From: Pardosa pseudoannulata
Lineage: Eukaryota; Arthropoda; Arachnida; Araneae; Lycosidae
Reading direction: 5' to 3'
Assembly: GCA_032207245.1 (NCBI GenBank)
Contig: CM063499.1
Location: 76,778,595 to 76,842,594, forward strand
Length of the DNA: 64,000 nt
Position numbers and translations under genes: made by a program. Numbering within the stretch: the stretch's first letter is position 1; each line of letters starts with the position of its first letter. Of this stretch, positions 10,831 through 24,452 are shown piece after piece. Under the pieces are notes generated by a model. The model had not been told where the DNA came from and searched no databases. It was given only the letters and a program-made list of their open reading frames with translations.

Positions 10831-11096
10831 CTGCTCATTTTATTGAATAATAATTACATAGTTATGTGTTATATTGTTATATTACAAAATATTGTTGTCT
10901 ATAATTATGATTATAATTTTATATCAGTAATTGAAAACTATTCAAGCTTGGAATAACATACATAATCATAAAATTTTGTAAGTCTTAGTAATATAGAGAA
11001 GAAAAAATTTAGAAGGGGTAGCTTTATAATTACTGTTCTGTCCTCAAAATCTGAAATATCAATGTTAAAATATCATTTTTATGATTAATTGAACAT
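10831..11096. other. AT-rich spacer, nothing recognised
   Basis: Low-complexity AT-rich sequence between the end of block IV and the hAT-C insertion. No ORF, repeat or RNA gene could be supported. Confidence 0.5.
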
Positions 11097-11102
11097 ATTA
11101 TG

Positions 11103-11847
11103 CATGGTTTCCGCACACCTGGAAAATCATGGATTTAGACAATGGATTAATTTTGTCATGGAAAGTCTTGATTTTTCAAGTAAATAGTAAAAGTCATGTT
11201 TCCGCTAAACTACCGATTAAAAAAAAAAGCATTGAATTGTTTAATTCTGTTTTTATTTGTCATGTGGCTGAAGTTACTGAGTATGCTATTTATGTATTAT
11301 CCTATCGACCATATTGCCAAGTAAAATTTGTTCACCAAGGAAACTCATAGCAAGAAAGCTTAATGGGTGGTTAAATGTATATTATTCTGGTTTTTTCTTA
11401 AATTGTAGATTAAAATTTTATTAATAATTATTTTTTAATAAAAATTAGTTAAGATTTTTGCACAATATATAAGTTTATCTCTAGGGATATTGTATATAAA
11501 CATTATATGGTTATATTTGGCTATTATTCATGGTCACCTGGATAATACCAAATTGGAAACATTTTGATTGAAAAATTGCTATATGATTAAATTTAGGTAT
11601 GTAGATACAACAATTTATTTTTATGTATGTGAGTTTATTAACACTTATAAAGTAAGTTTATAGTTTTTTTATGATAAAATTCCTGTAATTTCTCTAAAAG
11701 CATATATTTTATTTATATGTACATCAGAAGTTTTATTCATATATACTTTAACGAAAGCTTTTTAAAGTCATGGAAAATAATCCGCTAAATCAGGGAAAGT
11801 CATGAAAAGTCATGGATTTGAAAAATCTTATTTCGGCAGATATCCTG
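11103..11847. mobile_element. hAT-C element, complete copy with 6-bp target duplication
   Basis: Starts CATGGTTTCCGCACACCTGG and ends GGCAGATATCCTG. The inverted right end (CAGGATATCTGCC) resembles the left at CANGGTWTCYGC. ATTATG lies on both sides (11097-11102, 11848-11853). The subterminal regions repeat AAGTCATGGA. About 745 bp with no transposase, so non-autonomous. Other copies or fragments lie at 23555, 24323, 26105, 39508, 44437, 45258 and 50770. Confidence 0.8.
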
Positions 11848-11853
11848 ATTATG

Positions 11854-12222
11854 GCTTGTGTGTATATATTTATATGTATGTGCATGTTAGCGTAACAGTT
11901 TAAATTTTTCTTTAATAATCAGTCTGTTAAATAATATATATTCATTAACTATTCATATGGTACCTCTGTTCCAGTTATATTGTTATAATACTTAAATCTT
12001 TTTTTCTTTTTCTTTCTTAGGTATGTTAAGAATTTTTAAAGAAATTGCAGTATATATTTGCCACTGTATATGTTTGACATTTTTATGAAGGAAAAAGACT
12101 ATGCTCCTTAGTTGTCCATATTTTCTTGGAGAAAATTCAAGTGACATAGATACATTGATTCTGTTTTCTGGCTTTAAGATATATAGATCTGTGGTTAGCA
12201 GAGGCAGATTTAATAAGAGTAA
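11854..12222. other. AT-rich spacer, nothing recognised
   Basis: A short gap between two transposons. It holds a 72-codon ORF that starts here and runs into hAT-B; this has no recognisable motif and is not supported as a gene. Confidence 0.5.
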
Positions 12223-12227
12223 TTATT

Positions 12228-15200
12228 CAAGGTTTGTACGGTGCTTAAAAGTGCTTAAAAACTGCTTAATTTCGAAACGCGTTTTTAAGGCCTTAAAAGA
12301 GTGCTTAAATTTCCCCTAAAGTCCTTATTTTTTTTTTTTTTTTCTTGCTGACAGTTTTTATTTGAATATTTCGAAATCATGTATGAAAATCATAAAAGGT
12401 CGCTCAGGATTAATCTGTCCTTTATTCCTTATTTTGCGGCATTCCTCCTTTTTTCGGCTATTCCCGTCTTTTATTCCTTTTTTCTTTGGGCCATTCACTC
12501 CTTTTTATTCGTGTTTTCCTTCTCAACATTTACGGAGTTATGTAATGGTGGAACGAATTACACACATCGTCTTTCCCATGTTTTGATAACATCTTTGTTT
12601 TTCTAACATTTTCTTTCTGTGGGATATTCACCTTCCCCCTCCCTCGAAAAAAATGTCTTGGGCTATTTATTGGCGGTACAGGTGTTTGAAAGTTAGCAAA
12701 TAACGATCAAAGTGTCAAAACCAGAGGTGGACCCGAATTTTTCGATTGTAGTGTCGAGAAATCTGTTTAACCCGTTTCTGAACCCAAGAGGGGAAAAAAA
12801 AGAAACGCATTACTCAGAGCCCGTGCGCTTAAAAATGGACTGACACATCGAATATTGAATTCAGGGATGATTCTGATTTGAATGTTTTTTGTGGTTTGTT
12901 AAAAAACAGATTTTTTCGGAAATTAAAAAAAAATGAAAGGAAGAAGCCATTTTTTATCTCACATATGTATAAATTTTGACAATAATCTGAAAGTTTTCTT
13001 TTTCTCATCCTTTTTCTCTTTGCCGAGTCCACAATTTTTTTTTGCTGACCAAGAGTAGGAAAGTGTTATCAGTCGATGCCCGCAACACGTGCTTCAAGGT
13101 AAAAAAACCGTGTGACTCGGTATAAATGAAACATATAGAACTTGTGTGGTTCTAGTTATAAAAGTACAACTAAGCCGTAATTCTATGTTTTTGGTAAAAA
13201 TACAACCGTTTTCTGGATTTCGATTCCAGAAAATGCCCATTTTTTAATGGACCATTATAGTTAATAGTGCGATCATAATATGGGGCTGTCATACGGTAGA
13301 ATTATGTTTTAACAACTTGCATACTTTCTTTATAGATATCTCCCGAACTTACGTGCATGTAGACCGATCGTGATACTGTTTTATATATCGGTATTTTTCT
13401 AATATCGCGGTAACAGTATTGAGATTCCAATCCCTCCTATAGTTATTTCAAACGGTACTTTATCTTATTGACTGAATTTTCTGCTATAGGCAGTGTCTGT
13501 GAGAAAATGACACTGTTGCAAATAACTTACGAAATTTTGGATATGCACGTAAGTTTATTGTTGAGAAATCTGCACCCTTTTTTTTAAAAAAAGTTTTGAG
13601 TGTGCATTGAAGTTGATGAAAAATCATAACTTTTAACGTCAATCCCTATAAAAATCAACCCTATAGCTGAATCAGTAGGACGCAGCCACGGGTTCGAATC
13701 CCGCTCTTTGTTCGTAGCCGTTCAGAACCGTAGTAATTAAGTAGTAAATTCCGATGTCTTTAACCGTCGAGTAACATAAAAGAAAACTCTAGCGCTCTTA
13801 GACCAAACTAAATGGTTATAAATCTGTTAGTCTAAAGTACAATTCGAACCCCCTAGTTCAGATACCGAAAAAAATCCCGTCCTATTCGATCATCGTCCCG
13901 AAATATTACTATTCAAAAAAATTTTTTTAATTGTCCACTTAAAATAATAGCCTTATACAGTGCATATATTATTTAAATCATGAGCTTTTAGACATTGATT
14001 AAAATTAAATTTAATGATAATTATTGTATCTTTCCAAACTGTTAAGGTATAGATTTTATTGCTATTTAAGAAATTCTGCAGTCACAAGATTAAAAATTTG
14101 TTTATAGAAATGTCTTCTAAAAATTTAAAATCTAAAATGCGCATTTATATTATTTTTATTTTAAATTAGGATATTTGAAAAACTTTCGATTTGAATCTGT
14201 TTTCAACATTTTTTGATTAGGAGACTCGAGTGATTGTTTATATTAGTAAAAATTATTTAGCTACTGGTATATTTCATACTTAGGTACTTGTTTTTGCATT
14301 ATGTAAATCAAATAAATATTTTTAAATTGTTTTTTAATTTCCGTTTTTTTTTCTTCATTTTCCTTCTTTTTTTCCCTCTAATATTTAACATCTGGGTCTG
14401 CTACTTTTATTAAAAAATTTTTTAAATTGTCCACTTAAAAAATTAGACTTATACTGTATTTTTTAAACATTAATTATAAATCAAACTAAGAAAAATTAAT
14501 AGAATTTTACAAACTAGTTAAAAACAAATTTTAATGTTACAAAATTTTTAAGTTTTGTTTAGAAGTGCATCTATAAGCCTTGCTATTTGAAATGACATTT
14601 AAATTATTGGTGTACTGTTGAAATCCCTATTTTAACAAACCAGCTTATAACAAATGAAAATTTTGATCTTATGATTTTCCTTTTGTTTGCATGCTAATTT
14701 ATCCATAAATGGTGTAGGTAGAAGGATCCTTTTTTTCAGCCATTTACTAAGTTTTTTTCTTCATTTTTTATAAAACTTTTTTGCAGTTATGAAAAGATTT
14801 AAATATATGTGTCTAGATTTAAAAGCAAAGTGCATGAAATTAATAACATCTTGTTCACCTACTCAAGGAAAGACAAAGAAATTCCTTACACTATCTTGAT
14901 ACTGGCATCACGTCTATAGAAGATTATAAATTCAGTATTAAAATAGTAAGCAATAACTATTTTTGCATTTGTCTACATTTTTGGTTATTCCAATAGGCGA
15001 TCCATTAGTTGTTTGGTTTTAGTCAATTAAGATCATTAAAGATAATATTTTTATAAATATTATATATGTAAATCTTATATAATATGTAATCTTATGTTAA
15101 TCTTATACAAGTTATAATTTTCTGAGATCTAACATTAAAGAGTAGAAAAGGATTTAAAGGTTCTTTAAGAACCTTTCTTCTAAGGTTTCTTCTAAAGTTA

Positions 15201-15673
15201 AGTCCGACGAACAATATGGTTCCTCAAAGTTTAATATAATAAAGTTCAACTGTATTGATGAATTTATTTATTTTTTTAATTAGGCAAATTGAAGAAGCAT
15301 CTGATTTGAATATGTTTTAAATTATTTTTTACCAGGAAACTTAAGTACTTGTTTATATTGATAAAAAGTTATTTAGATACTTTCATATTTCATATTTAGG
15401 CACTTGTTTTTGTATTAAGGAAATCAGAACATTAATTTTTAATAGCTATTAAACTACCTCTTTTTTTGCATTTTTCTCCCCTTTTCCCCAAAATTTTGAC
15501 TTCTGTGTTTGTGAAATACAATGATCTCTCACTTATACACAGTCTCTTTTGTTCATGTTTTTGTTGAACCTAATGTAATGACCATTATTTTATCTGATAT
15601 GTTTCTGATAAGAGGTGCTTAAAAAGTTTGAATGGTGCTTAATTTTTTCCATTAAAAAAGTGTACGAACCATG
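12228..15673. mobile_element. hAT-B element, 3.4 kb, unit 1 copy
   Basis: Starts CAAGGTTTGTACGGTGCTT and ends GTGTACGAACCATG, an inverted repeat of about 12 bp. TTATT flanks both sides (12223-12227, 15674-15678), a 5-bp target duplication. Subterminal repeats read GTGCTTAAAAACTGCTTAA. The copy at 46528-50186 is collinear, but sits at a different place relative to the zinc-finger block, so the two insertions are independent. No intact transposase frame is visible, so the hAT assignment rests on end structure. A decayed SINE is embedded at 13660-13809. Confidence 0.85.
13660..13809 (+). repeat. Divergent SINE inside hAT-B
   Basis: B box GGGTTCGAATCCCGCT is followed by TTCGTAGCCGTTCAGAA and a tail resembling AGCGCTCTTAGACCAAAC. 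It is present at the same internal position of the other hAT-B copy (48130-48281), so it was part of the element before it spread. Confidence 0.65.
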
Positions 15674-15678
15674 TTATT

Positions 15679-16494
15679 AGAAATAACGATCAAAATGCCA
15701 TTTGACAAATAAGTGTGGAACCTGAAAAATAATTATCAGCAGCTGGATTTCTTTGCACCAAAATTATGTTAGGTAATAAAATTTTTCGACTGATTAATCT
15801 TTTATAAACTTTTTTTTTTTTTAAATGTTAAGTTTTGAAAATTATTTATTAGATCTTTATTGCATATTTTTTGCATGCTTACATTTCACAGTGTTCTTTT
15901 GAATATTTCATTATTGTTTTTCCAAATTGATTAGTAAACAAATAAATTTTATTTTTTTAATATTTTGTTAAGATTTAAAAATGCTCACATGTTACATTAA
16001 TTCCTATGTAGTATTTGTAATTACTATTGAGACTCAAATATCAAAAATATAATTATTTAATTCCTAATATTAACTTTTTATGTTAGTTTTGAGGTATAAA
16101 ATTTACCAGTAAAATAGTATTTAAATTTTCATTTACTTTACTGGTTACATAAAAAGTAAGTAAGCTTATAAGCTCAACCACCAACCAAAGTATGTGGAGA
16201 AATACTGCCTTAGGCTGTGGTGTAGTAAGAATACTCGATCCACAAGTGACGTAGAGATGTCTCACCTGAATTTAGAGTGCCTGCCTTTAACAAAAACGTT
16301 TTAGAAGTCACATTTTATTTGTGTTAACTTTTGTATTCATAATCTGACACTTGCATAAATTGATCTGATTATTATTCACAAAATACAAAGAACATGTTTT
16401 TTGGATAAAACAGACTGGAATCTTCCCTGCTTTTGAGTCATAGTATTAATGTCTTGTTGCTTTTATCTTAGCTGCCAATTGTACAGATTATAAA
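15679..16494. other. Spacer without recognised genes
   Basis: AT-rich DNA between hAT-B and the start of block V, with no counterpart in unit 2. A 60-codon minus-strand ORF (16083-16265) has no recognisable motif and is not called. Confidence 0.5.
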
Positions 16495-17030
16495 AAGATA
16501 TATGAATTTTTATTTTTAAAATGTGCAGTAGACTGACACCGCAGCTCAACTTCCCCCCCCCCCTAGAAATCTTTCCTTTTTCCTCATGTCACGGTATTCC
16601 TCCTTTTTTTTTTTTTCCCCCCCCCACCTATTCCTACCTTTTTTCTTTGGGCCATTCACTCCTTTTATTTATTTTTTCTTTCTCAACATTTATTTATGGA
16701 GTTATGTAATGGTGGAACAGATTGCACACTACGTCTTTTCCATGTTTTGGTAACATCTTTGGTTTTAAAATCCCCCCTCCCCCCAAAAAATAAAAACGTT
16801 TTAGGCTATTTATTGACAGTACAGGTGTTTGAAAGTTAGCTAATAACAAAGTGTCAAAACTAAAGGGGGACCCACATTTTTCAGTTGTAGTGTCAAGAAT
16901 CTGTTTACGTTACTCAGAGCCTATGCGCTTAAAAATGGACTGCCACATTAAATATTGAATTCAGGGATGATTCTGATCAAAATATTTTTGTTGGTTTGTT
17001 AAACAGATTTTTTTTTTTTTTTTTTTACAA
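16495..17030. repeat. Internal hAT-B-like fragment at the start of block V
   Basis: The sequence from GGGCCATTCACTCC through CTATTTATTGACAGTACAGG to TTGAATTCAGGGATGATTCTG parallels the inside of hAT-B (12420-12870, 47030-47420), but more diverged. It continues after the pogo insertion to about 18960. The unit 2 counterpart is 39739-40560. An old hAT-B relative lacking recognisable ends. The poly(T)/poly(C) ORFs here are not genes. Confidence 0.7.
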
Positions 17031-17494
17031 TAGGGGAAACCGGGGTAAAATGGTCCGCTTTTGTGAATTTTGAGTATTTGCTCTCAAACTAATGATTTTT
17101 TGAATCTGAAAATATATATGCACATTGCCTATATATTAGGCTTTATATTACACTTAGTCAAAACCCATTATTATAATTACTTTTTTTATTATAATTTTTT
17201 TAATAGCAAGTGACAAAGTGGACCATTTTACCCCGGCCCCGGGGTAAAATGGTCCATGGCACGGGGTAAAATGGACCGCAAAAAATTTCTACAGATAACT
17301 TAAATGTAGTACATTATTTAATAGTACAAAACATAAAATGTATTATATTTATTTTCTATAGCTTCAATCTGTACACATAAAGCATAATATTAGCGAATAT
17401 TGAAGTTAATGAATGATACACCAAAAGATTTGTGTGTTACTGAAAGTCTGCTATTTTCTTAAGCAGTAGGATCTGGAAGATTCATCATAATATC

Positions 17495-17815
17495 TCAAAC
17501 ATTTCCGAGCAATTCATCAACATTGTCAGGGAAAATGAACACATTTTGATTAGGTTTTTGTCTTATAAATTTCACAAGAGCATAATCTTCATCATTTTTT
17601 TCTGTTATTAAACCAACCAAATAAACCACTTTCTTTTTTGTCAAAAATTTAACCAAAACATACTTGCCAACTTTTAATTCATTATCAGAATTAGCATCAT
17701 GCTGTGAATTGCTTTCTTTATCACTGTGTTGTGTATCATTATAAACAGACATATTTTCCAAATCACTCAAACTTTCTGATCCACATAAATTTTCTTTATT
17801 TGCTTTAAAATTCAC
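17495..17815 (-). pseudogene. Pogo-like transposase C-terminal fragment, last piece
   Basis: The 106-residue frame has an acidic start and then VGKYVLVKFLTKKKVVYLVG and DYALVKFIRQ, ending FVFPDN-like (FIFPDNVDELLG). This resembles the short domain that ends many arthropod pogo-like transposases (V-D-VLVKF, YVG-V, VKFLR, F-FPE). It follows the 17899-18285 piece on the minus strand after about 80 bases with stops and a frame change, so the coding region is broken. Confidence 0.65.
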
Positions 17816-17898
17816 GGTTTTATCATTTTTCTACTTAGTTAAGACTAACATTTTTTCTAAATTCTTCTTATCTTTAACTAAAGCAGCATTTTTCTGTT

Positions 17899-18285
17899 TT
17901 AATTTTTTCTTTTCCTTCTCTTTGACATTTTTTCAATCATCATTTTCACTGGTGTATCAGTTAGAATTTTTGATGCACACTTCTTTCGTTTCTTTGTTGC
18001 CTTGCTCATGCTAGCTTTTGCCAAGGGGCGTAATTCAAAAGGTGATATTGTTTTTAACTGATGATTTTCACTTTGTACTGATTGTGATATATTTGGTTGC
18101 TGATTACATGTGCTTGGTTGATGATCAGCTGTACATGTTAATTCAAAATCTGGTGACGGTTGATCAGTCACATATGATGAGATATATTGGATATTCTCAA
18201 AGACATTTTCGTTGAATTGCCATATATCTGTTACTTTAAATCCTATATGTTTAAGTATCACACATAAAATCAATTTAGAAAGCAT
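17899..18285 (-). pseudogene. Pogo-like transposase C-terminal fragment, first piece
   Basis: The 128-residue frame contains VTDIWQFNENVF, ISSYVTDQPSP, FELRPLAKA and the basic KKRKKCASKILTDTP. These match the stretch that follows the DDE domain in pogo/Tigger/jerky-like transposases (typical pattern: TGI-PFN--IF, then a VTDRP motif, then RPLPKA and ILTDTP). The N-terminal DNA-binding and DDE regions are missing. The frame ends in a lysine/arginine-rich run and a stop; the rest of the C-terminus continues in another frame downstream. Confidence 0.75.
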
Positions 18286-18745
18286 TACAGAAATAATAAT
18301 AATAAAAAAAAATACAACCTGGAAAATGGATCATGGTCCATTTTACCCCAGGTTCTGGTGGTCCATTTTACCCCATGTGTAATTCTGACAAAAAGTGTCA
18401 GAAAAAAAGAACTAATCTTATATTAAATTGTTTTAGCTACATTAAATATAATAATACATCATCTTAGCTCTTTATTGTGAGAAGTTAAATCCTCCAAATC
18501 ACAATTCTTAAATGAAGAGAAGAAGATATATTATGATGAAAATATTTACTTCTGACTACCACAAATCAACTTTCTAGAATAAAATGGCTAAATTGTCAGC
18601 TAAACACACAATTACACATTCATTTTCAAGACTGCAGTGCTGTCATCTATGTATCAAAGTATTAAACATTAAAATTAATAAATAAAATAAATAATAGGGG
18701 ATGGTCCATTTTACCCCGTGGTCCATTTTACCCCGGTCTCCCCTA

Positions 18746-19451
18746 TATTTAAATTTTGAAGATAATCAGAAATATTTCTTTCCTCTTCTCATTTTTTTTT
18801 TCTTTTCTCTTCGCCGCATCCACAATTTTATTTTTACAAAGAGCAGGAGAGAAGTGTTATCAGTTAGTAGATCCCTCAATGTAAGAATACAAATTAATTT
18901 GTATGTAGTACTTTTTTGTTTACTTACATCATAAATAATTTGTACATTTAAATTTTTCATTCAACTGTTAGTTGCACTTCTTTTTTTATTTGGTATCATT
19001 GAAAATGAAACACTCAATGAACTTATGAGTTTTGGAACCAAATTCATATTACAATGAGTACTCAGCAATTAAAGCATTATCAACAATGTTATTTCAGATA
19101 TTGACAAATTTTTATATAAAATTACATTTACCGACTCGATGCTCACTGATTAATATAATTGTTGGAAAATTTAGTTAATAAATCATGTTAAACTGTGTTT
19201 TTTTTCCTACTAACATAAAGTCTATCACTAGAGATACCTTAAAAATGCAATGGAATTTTTAAATGAAAAATATCACATGTAGATAAAGCTGCAAATAACT
19301 ATGCCATAATCTGTAAGAAAAAAAATCTAAAAGTTTATAAAAGGAAATAGACAGCAATGCTTTTTTTAAACCTATTAATTGAACTACTAAAATATAATTA
19401 AGATGTTAATAACTAATAAGAACAGTTCAAATGCAAAGCAGATAACTTTTA
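18746..19451. repeat. Block V noncoding, unit 1 copy, part 1
   Basis: Collinear with about 40380-41030 of unit 2 (CACAATTTTATTTTTACAAA onward). A short minus ORF (18766-18960) is only partly kept in unit 2 and has no motif. No gene called. Confidence 0.7.
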
Positions 19452-20613
19452 CTTCCGGATAATTCCATACCAAATTAACGCATGGTTTCTACCTGACCAC
19501 CTCCAATTTTGATTAAATTTGGTGTAGTAAGTGACTTTATGGTTATAAAGAAAATCCCCAAACCTTATGTTCGAAAATTAACTGATTTGGGAGTTATAAG
19601 GCTTTAATGTTGCCAGATTTGTCTAAAAAATACACTATCAGCAAACCTTTTTTAATGGGCTTTCATATGATATACAACACATGATGACTTGAAAAATTTT
19701 TTTAAAATTTTAAATTAAAATTTTAACTTCTCAAAAAGCCACGTTTTTAAAATTTTGAAAAAATTTCAAAAATTGCTCATATTATTGTTAATTAATCCCC
19801 AAAGTTTCATGTTAGGATCATAATGGGATCACAAGCTACAAAAGTTTTTTGTTTGATATATTTACTATTGTAATAACGAAAATGAGAACTTGCATTAATT
19901 ACTTTTAATCTAACTCAGCTGTATAGGAGGGCATTAATGTTTACACAATACCTTATCAACATATACTCTAGTAAATAGTATATTTAACATTTGTGGAGAT
20001 TTTAGAATAAAGAAAAATCGTTAAAGTGCACTAATTTTGATGGATGGTGCGACTTATTTAATTGGAACTTTTAGAAAGCTTCATGTGTTTTGAGAATTTC
20101 TACTTTAGAAAGACATCCTCACTAGTTCTACAAAAATTAACTCAAAAAAAAAAAAAAAAAAAAAATTAGAATAAACCTGTAAAAATATTTTAATAGTGTG
20201 CTATACTAAATTGATTATAATGTTAGTCTGACTTGAAACGTAATTAATAGTTTTATATTTCATGAACAACTTATTAATATTTATAATACCAAAAATTTAA
20301 ATTAAATTCCAAAATAAAAATTAGTTAAAGAATAAATTAAATGTATAAAAGTAATTTCATCATTTATTAACTATAGTTACGTATGTCAATCATGAGCTAT
20401 AGTTTTGTTTTTGATTAAAATCTTCTTTTCTTAAAATGTCACAATATTAAAATCACTTTCTTTTAAACAGGAAGGTAAGGAAGATGCTGTCCTAATATAT
20501 TAGAATTAACTTCAATAACTATATGGTAACAAAGCTTCATAAATATTTAGTACTTTCCTGTAGCTGAGTATTATATGTTGCCATTTTCAGCATGTAAGGC
20601 TATACTAAATGCT
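19452..20613. other. 1.16-kb segment absent from unit 2
   Basis: Unit 2 joins GCAGATAACTTTCACTT directly to TATTCATTATTTC (41020-41045), whereas unit 1 has this extra segment. It starts near CCGGATAATTCCATACC and has long AT-rich and poly(A) stretches. No terminal inverted repeat, clean target duplication or ORF was found. It is either an unclassified insertion in unit 1 or a deletion in unit 2. Confidence 0.6.
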
Positions 20614-21552
20614 ACTTTATTCATTATTCCTACACAGTTAAGATATATAATTAAAGTTTAAGTAAACCAAAAACTATCATCCTTCAGGATCTTTGACTTA
20701 TATAAATAGAAGCTGCTTCACTTTAGGAAATGTTATTTTACGAGAGCTCATCTCCTAAATTCATGTCAGTATAAATTTTTACCCTCAAAAAATAGCTCTG
20801 GATAATGACTGTTTTCTATTATGTGTAATATTTGTATTAATTTACTTACCAAGTAGAACTTAACTCATATTTCTTTACTAAAATTGAAATTTTGAAATTT
20901 CTCTGATATTAAATTCATAAGATAAATAATTTTCTAGAAACTATTTATAATAAAAATAATTGGAATCATAAAAATATTTTAAAATTTTACTGAGTTGTCA
21001 AATTAGTTTACAATGCTTCATAAAGTTCTTAATTTAGAAGAAGTTAAAAACAATTGATTACATATCATAAAATATTTATGGCACTGATTTAAAATAATTA
21101 TATAAATTAAAGCTGAGGTTGACTAATGTCCAATTTATTTTCTTCTGCCATCCCAAATAAATAATTAAAACGAAAATAGACAAAACTTGTATAATACTAC
21201 ATAATTTTCTTTTACTTTGCAGGTTACATTTCTTTAAAGCATTTCTCTAAAAATGGTGCATGACAGTTCAACAGAATGTTATATTAATGCATTTGTGCTC
21301 AAGAAACAAGATCAAGAAACAAAATTTAATCTTTGTCACCTGTCTTATAGTTGGGCCATTTTATTCAAGATGTGAGTGACATAATTAAAATTGGTTTTAC
21401 AAATATATAATATAAATAAAAATGGCAGTATTGATGAAAGGGATGTAAACTAATTTAATATTTTGTAAATGTTGAATAGTCTTCCCACTAAAAATTGACT
21501 TGGAAAATAAATTAAGGAAGGTGTATTAGTCAAAATTCTGTTTGCTGTTGAT
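20614..21552 (+). promoter_or_regulatory. Upstream region of the unit 1 zinc-finger gene
   Basis: Collinear with 41030-42100. A pyrimidine tract ending TTACTTTGCAG (AG at 21221-21222) looks like a 3' splice acceptor and is conserved in unit 2 (AG at 41621-41622). The coding exon may therefore be preceded by an untranslated exon start and an upstream exon not identified here. Unit 1 lacks about 150 bases found in unit 2 at 41705-41855, between similar CAAGAAACAA phrases. Confidence 0.45.
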
Positions 21553-23118
<1,566 letters not shown>

Positions 23119-23287
23119 TTTACTTCAACCGTTCTAGATTCATCTTCATGCACATATTGCTAAAAGCATGGTTTCTGTGCACCTGGAAAGTCACCGTGAT
23201 AGGGAAAATTTTCCATTAGTATTGAAACAAAAATACTGTTATTCATGACCATGCTGCCACCTTCCCTCCCCACCCAATATTGGAAAG
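23119..23287. other. 3' flank with an isolated hAT-C-like terminus
   Basis: A CATGGTTTCTGTGCACCTGG terminus lies at 23167, with a counterpart at about 44139 in unit 2, but no matching opposite end. The unit 2 poly(A) signal AATAAA (44196) is mutated here to AAACAAA (about 23225). Confidence 0.5.
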
Positions 23288-23434
23288 GTACTGCTCTTCA
23301 ATACTGGTATTCAAATTTGGAACAGTACTGATGGATGGATGTTCATAGCCATTCTGAATCATCTTTAAGAAGTAAGTCCCTGATTTATTAGCCCTCGTGT
23401 AGTAAAAAATAGAATGTAGTGCTTCCAAACAAAC
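23288..23434 (+). repeat. Decayed SINE downstream of the zinc-finger gene
   Basis: Similar to the young SINE from CTGCTCTTCAATACTGG, through ATGTTCATAGCCATTCTG, to ATTAGCCCTCGTGTAG and the CCAAACAAAC tail. Unit 2 keeps only the 3' part (44240-44316). Confidence 0.65.
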
Positions 23435-23554
23435 TGTATATCTTACAATGACTTGTTATCTATTGAATCATTGAATCTTTATCATGCAGTTTTTAGAAAT
23501 CGCACATGCAAAGTGATTGAGAGTTTTAATGGTCCTAATTCATTCTGTTATCAG

Positions 23555-24293
23555 CACGGTTTTTGCACACCTCGAAAGACTGGAAAATCATAGATTTAGA
23601 CAATGGATTAATTTTTTCGTGGAAAGTCTTGATTTTTCAAGTAAAATGAGTAAAAGTCATGGATCTGCAATACTACCAATTAAATAAAAATGCATTGGAT
23701 TGTTTAATTCTGTTTTTACTTGTCATTTGGCTGAAGTTACTGAGTTTGGTATTTATGTATTATCCTATTAACCAAGTAAAATTTGTTCATCAAGGAAACT
23801 CAAAGCAAGAAAGCTTAATATTATTCTGGTTTTATCTTAAATTGTAGATTAAAATTTTATTAATATAATAATTTTTTAATAAAAATTATTTAATATTTTT
23901 GCACAAAATATAAGTTTATCTCTAGGGATATTGTATATAAACATTATAGGGTTATATTTGGCTATTATTCATGGTCACCTGGATAATACCAAAGTATACT
24001 GAATTCTAATTGGAAACATTTTGATTGAAAAATCGCTATATGATTAAACTTAGGTATGTAGATACAACAATTTATTTTTTTGTATGCAAGTTTATTAACA
24101 CTTATAAAGTAAGTTTATAGTTTTTTATGATAAAACTCCTGTAATTTCTCTAAAAGCATATATTTTATTTGTATGTACTTCAGAAGTTTTATTCATATAT
24201 ACTTTAACGAAAGCTTTTTAAAGTCATGAAAAATGATCTGCTAAATTGGGAAAAGTCCTGGATTTGAAAAATTTTATTTTGGCAGATACCCTG
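23555..24293. mobile_element. hAT-C copy, unit 1
   Basis: Starts CACGGTTTTTGCACACCTCG and ends GGCAGATACCCTG; interior collinear with 11103-11847. The unit 2 equivalent is 44437-45226 with the same flanks, so it was present before duplication. A target duplication is not clear. Confidence 0.75.
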
Positions 24294-24322
24294 TATTTAT
24301 AAGCATACATAAAAATTATATA

Positions 24323-24452
24323 CACGGTTTCCGCGCACTTGGAAAGTCAGCGAAAATCATGGATTTAGAAAATGGATTAATTTTGTCATGGAAAGTCATG
24401 ATTTTCTAAGTAAAATGAGTTAAAGTCATGGATCAGCTGAGCTACCAATTAA
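24323..24452. mobile_element. 5' fragment of hAT-C
   Basis: A second left terminus (CACGGTTTCCGCGCACTTGG) starts only 30 bp after the previous copy ends and breaks off near CTACCAATTAAGAAAAATC. Same arrangement in unit 2 at 45258-45385. Confidence 0.65.

Larger units (their letters stand above)
17033..18743 (-). mobile_element. Pogo/Tigger-like element, 1.7 kb, TA target site
   Basis: Both ends form a 24-bp inverted repeat, GGGGAAACCGGGGTAAAATGG on the left (last base beyond 20 omitted here: see positions 17033-17056) and its complement on the right, flanked by TA (17031-17032, 18744-18745). The GGGGTAAAATGGWCC motif recurs inside both ends (17238-17278 and 18330-18376). Two minus-strand frames encode pieces of a transposase C-terminus. 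The unit 2 equivalent (about 40300-40340) has no insertion. The DDE catalytic core is absent, so this copy is an internally deleted derivative. Confidence 0.88.
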
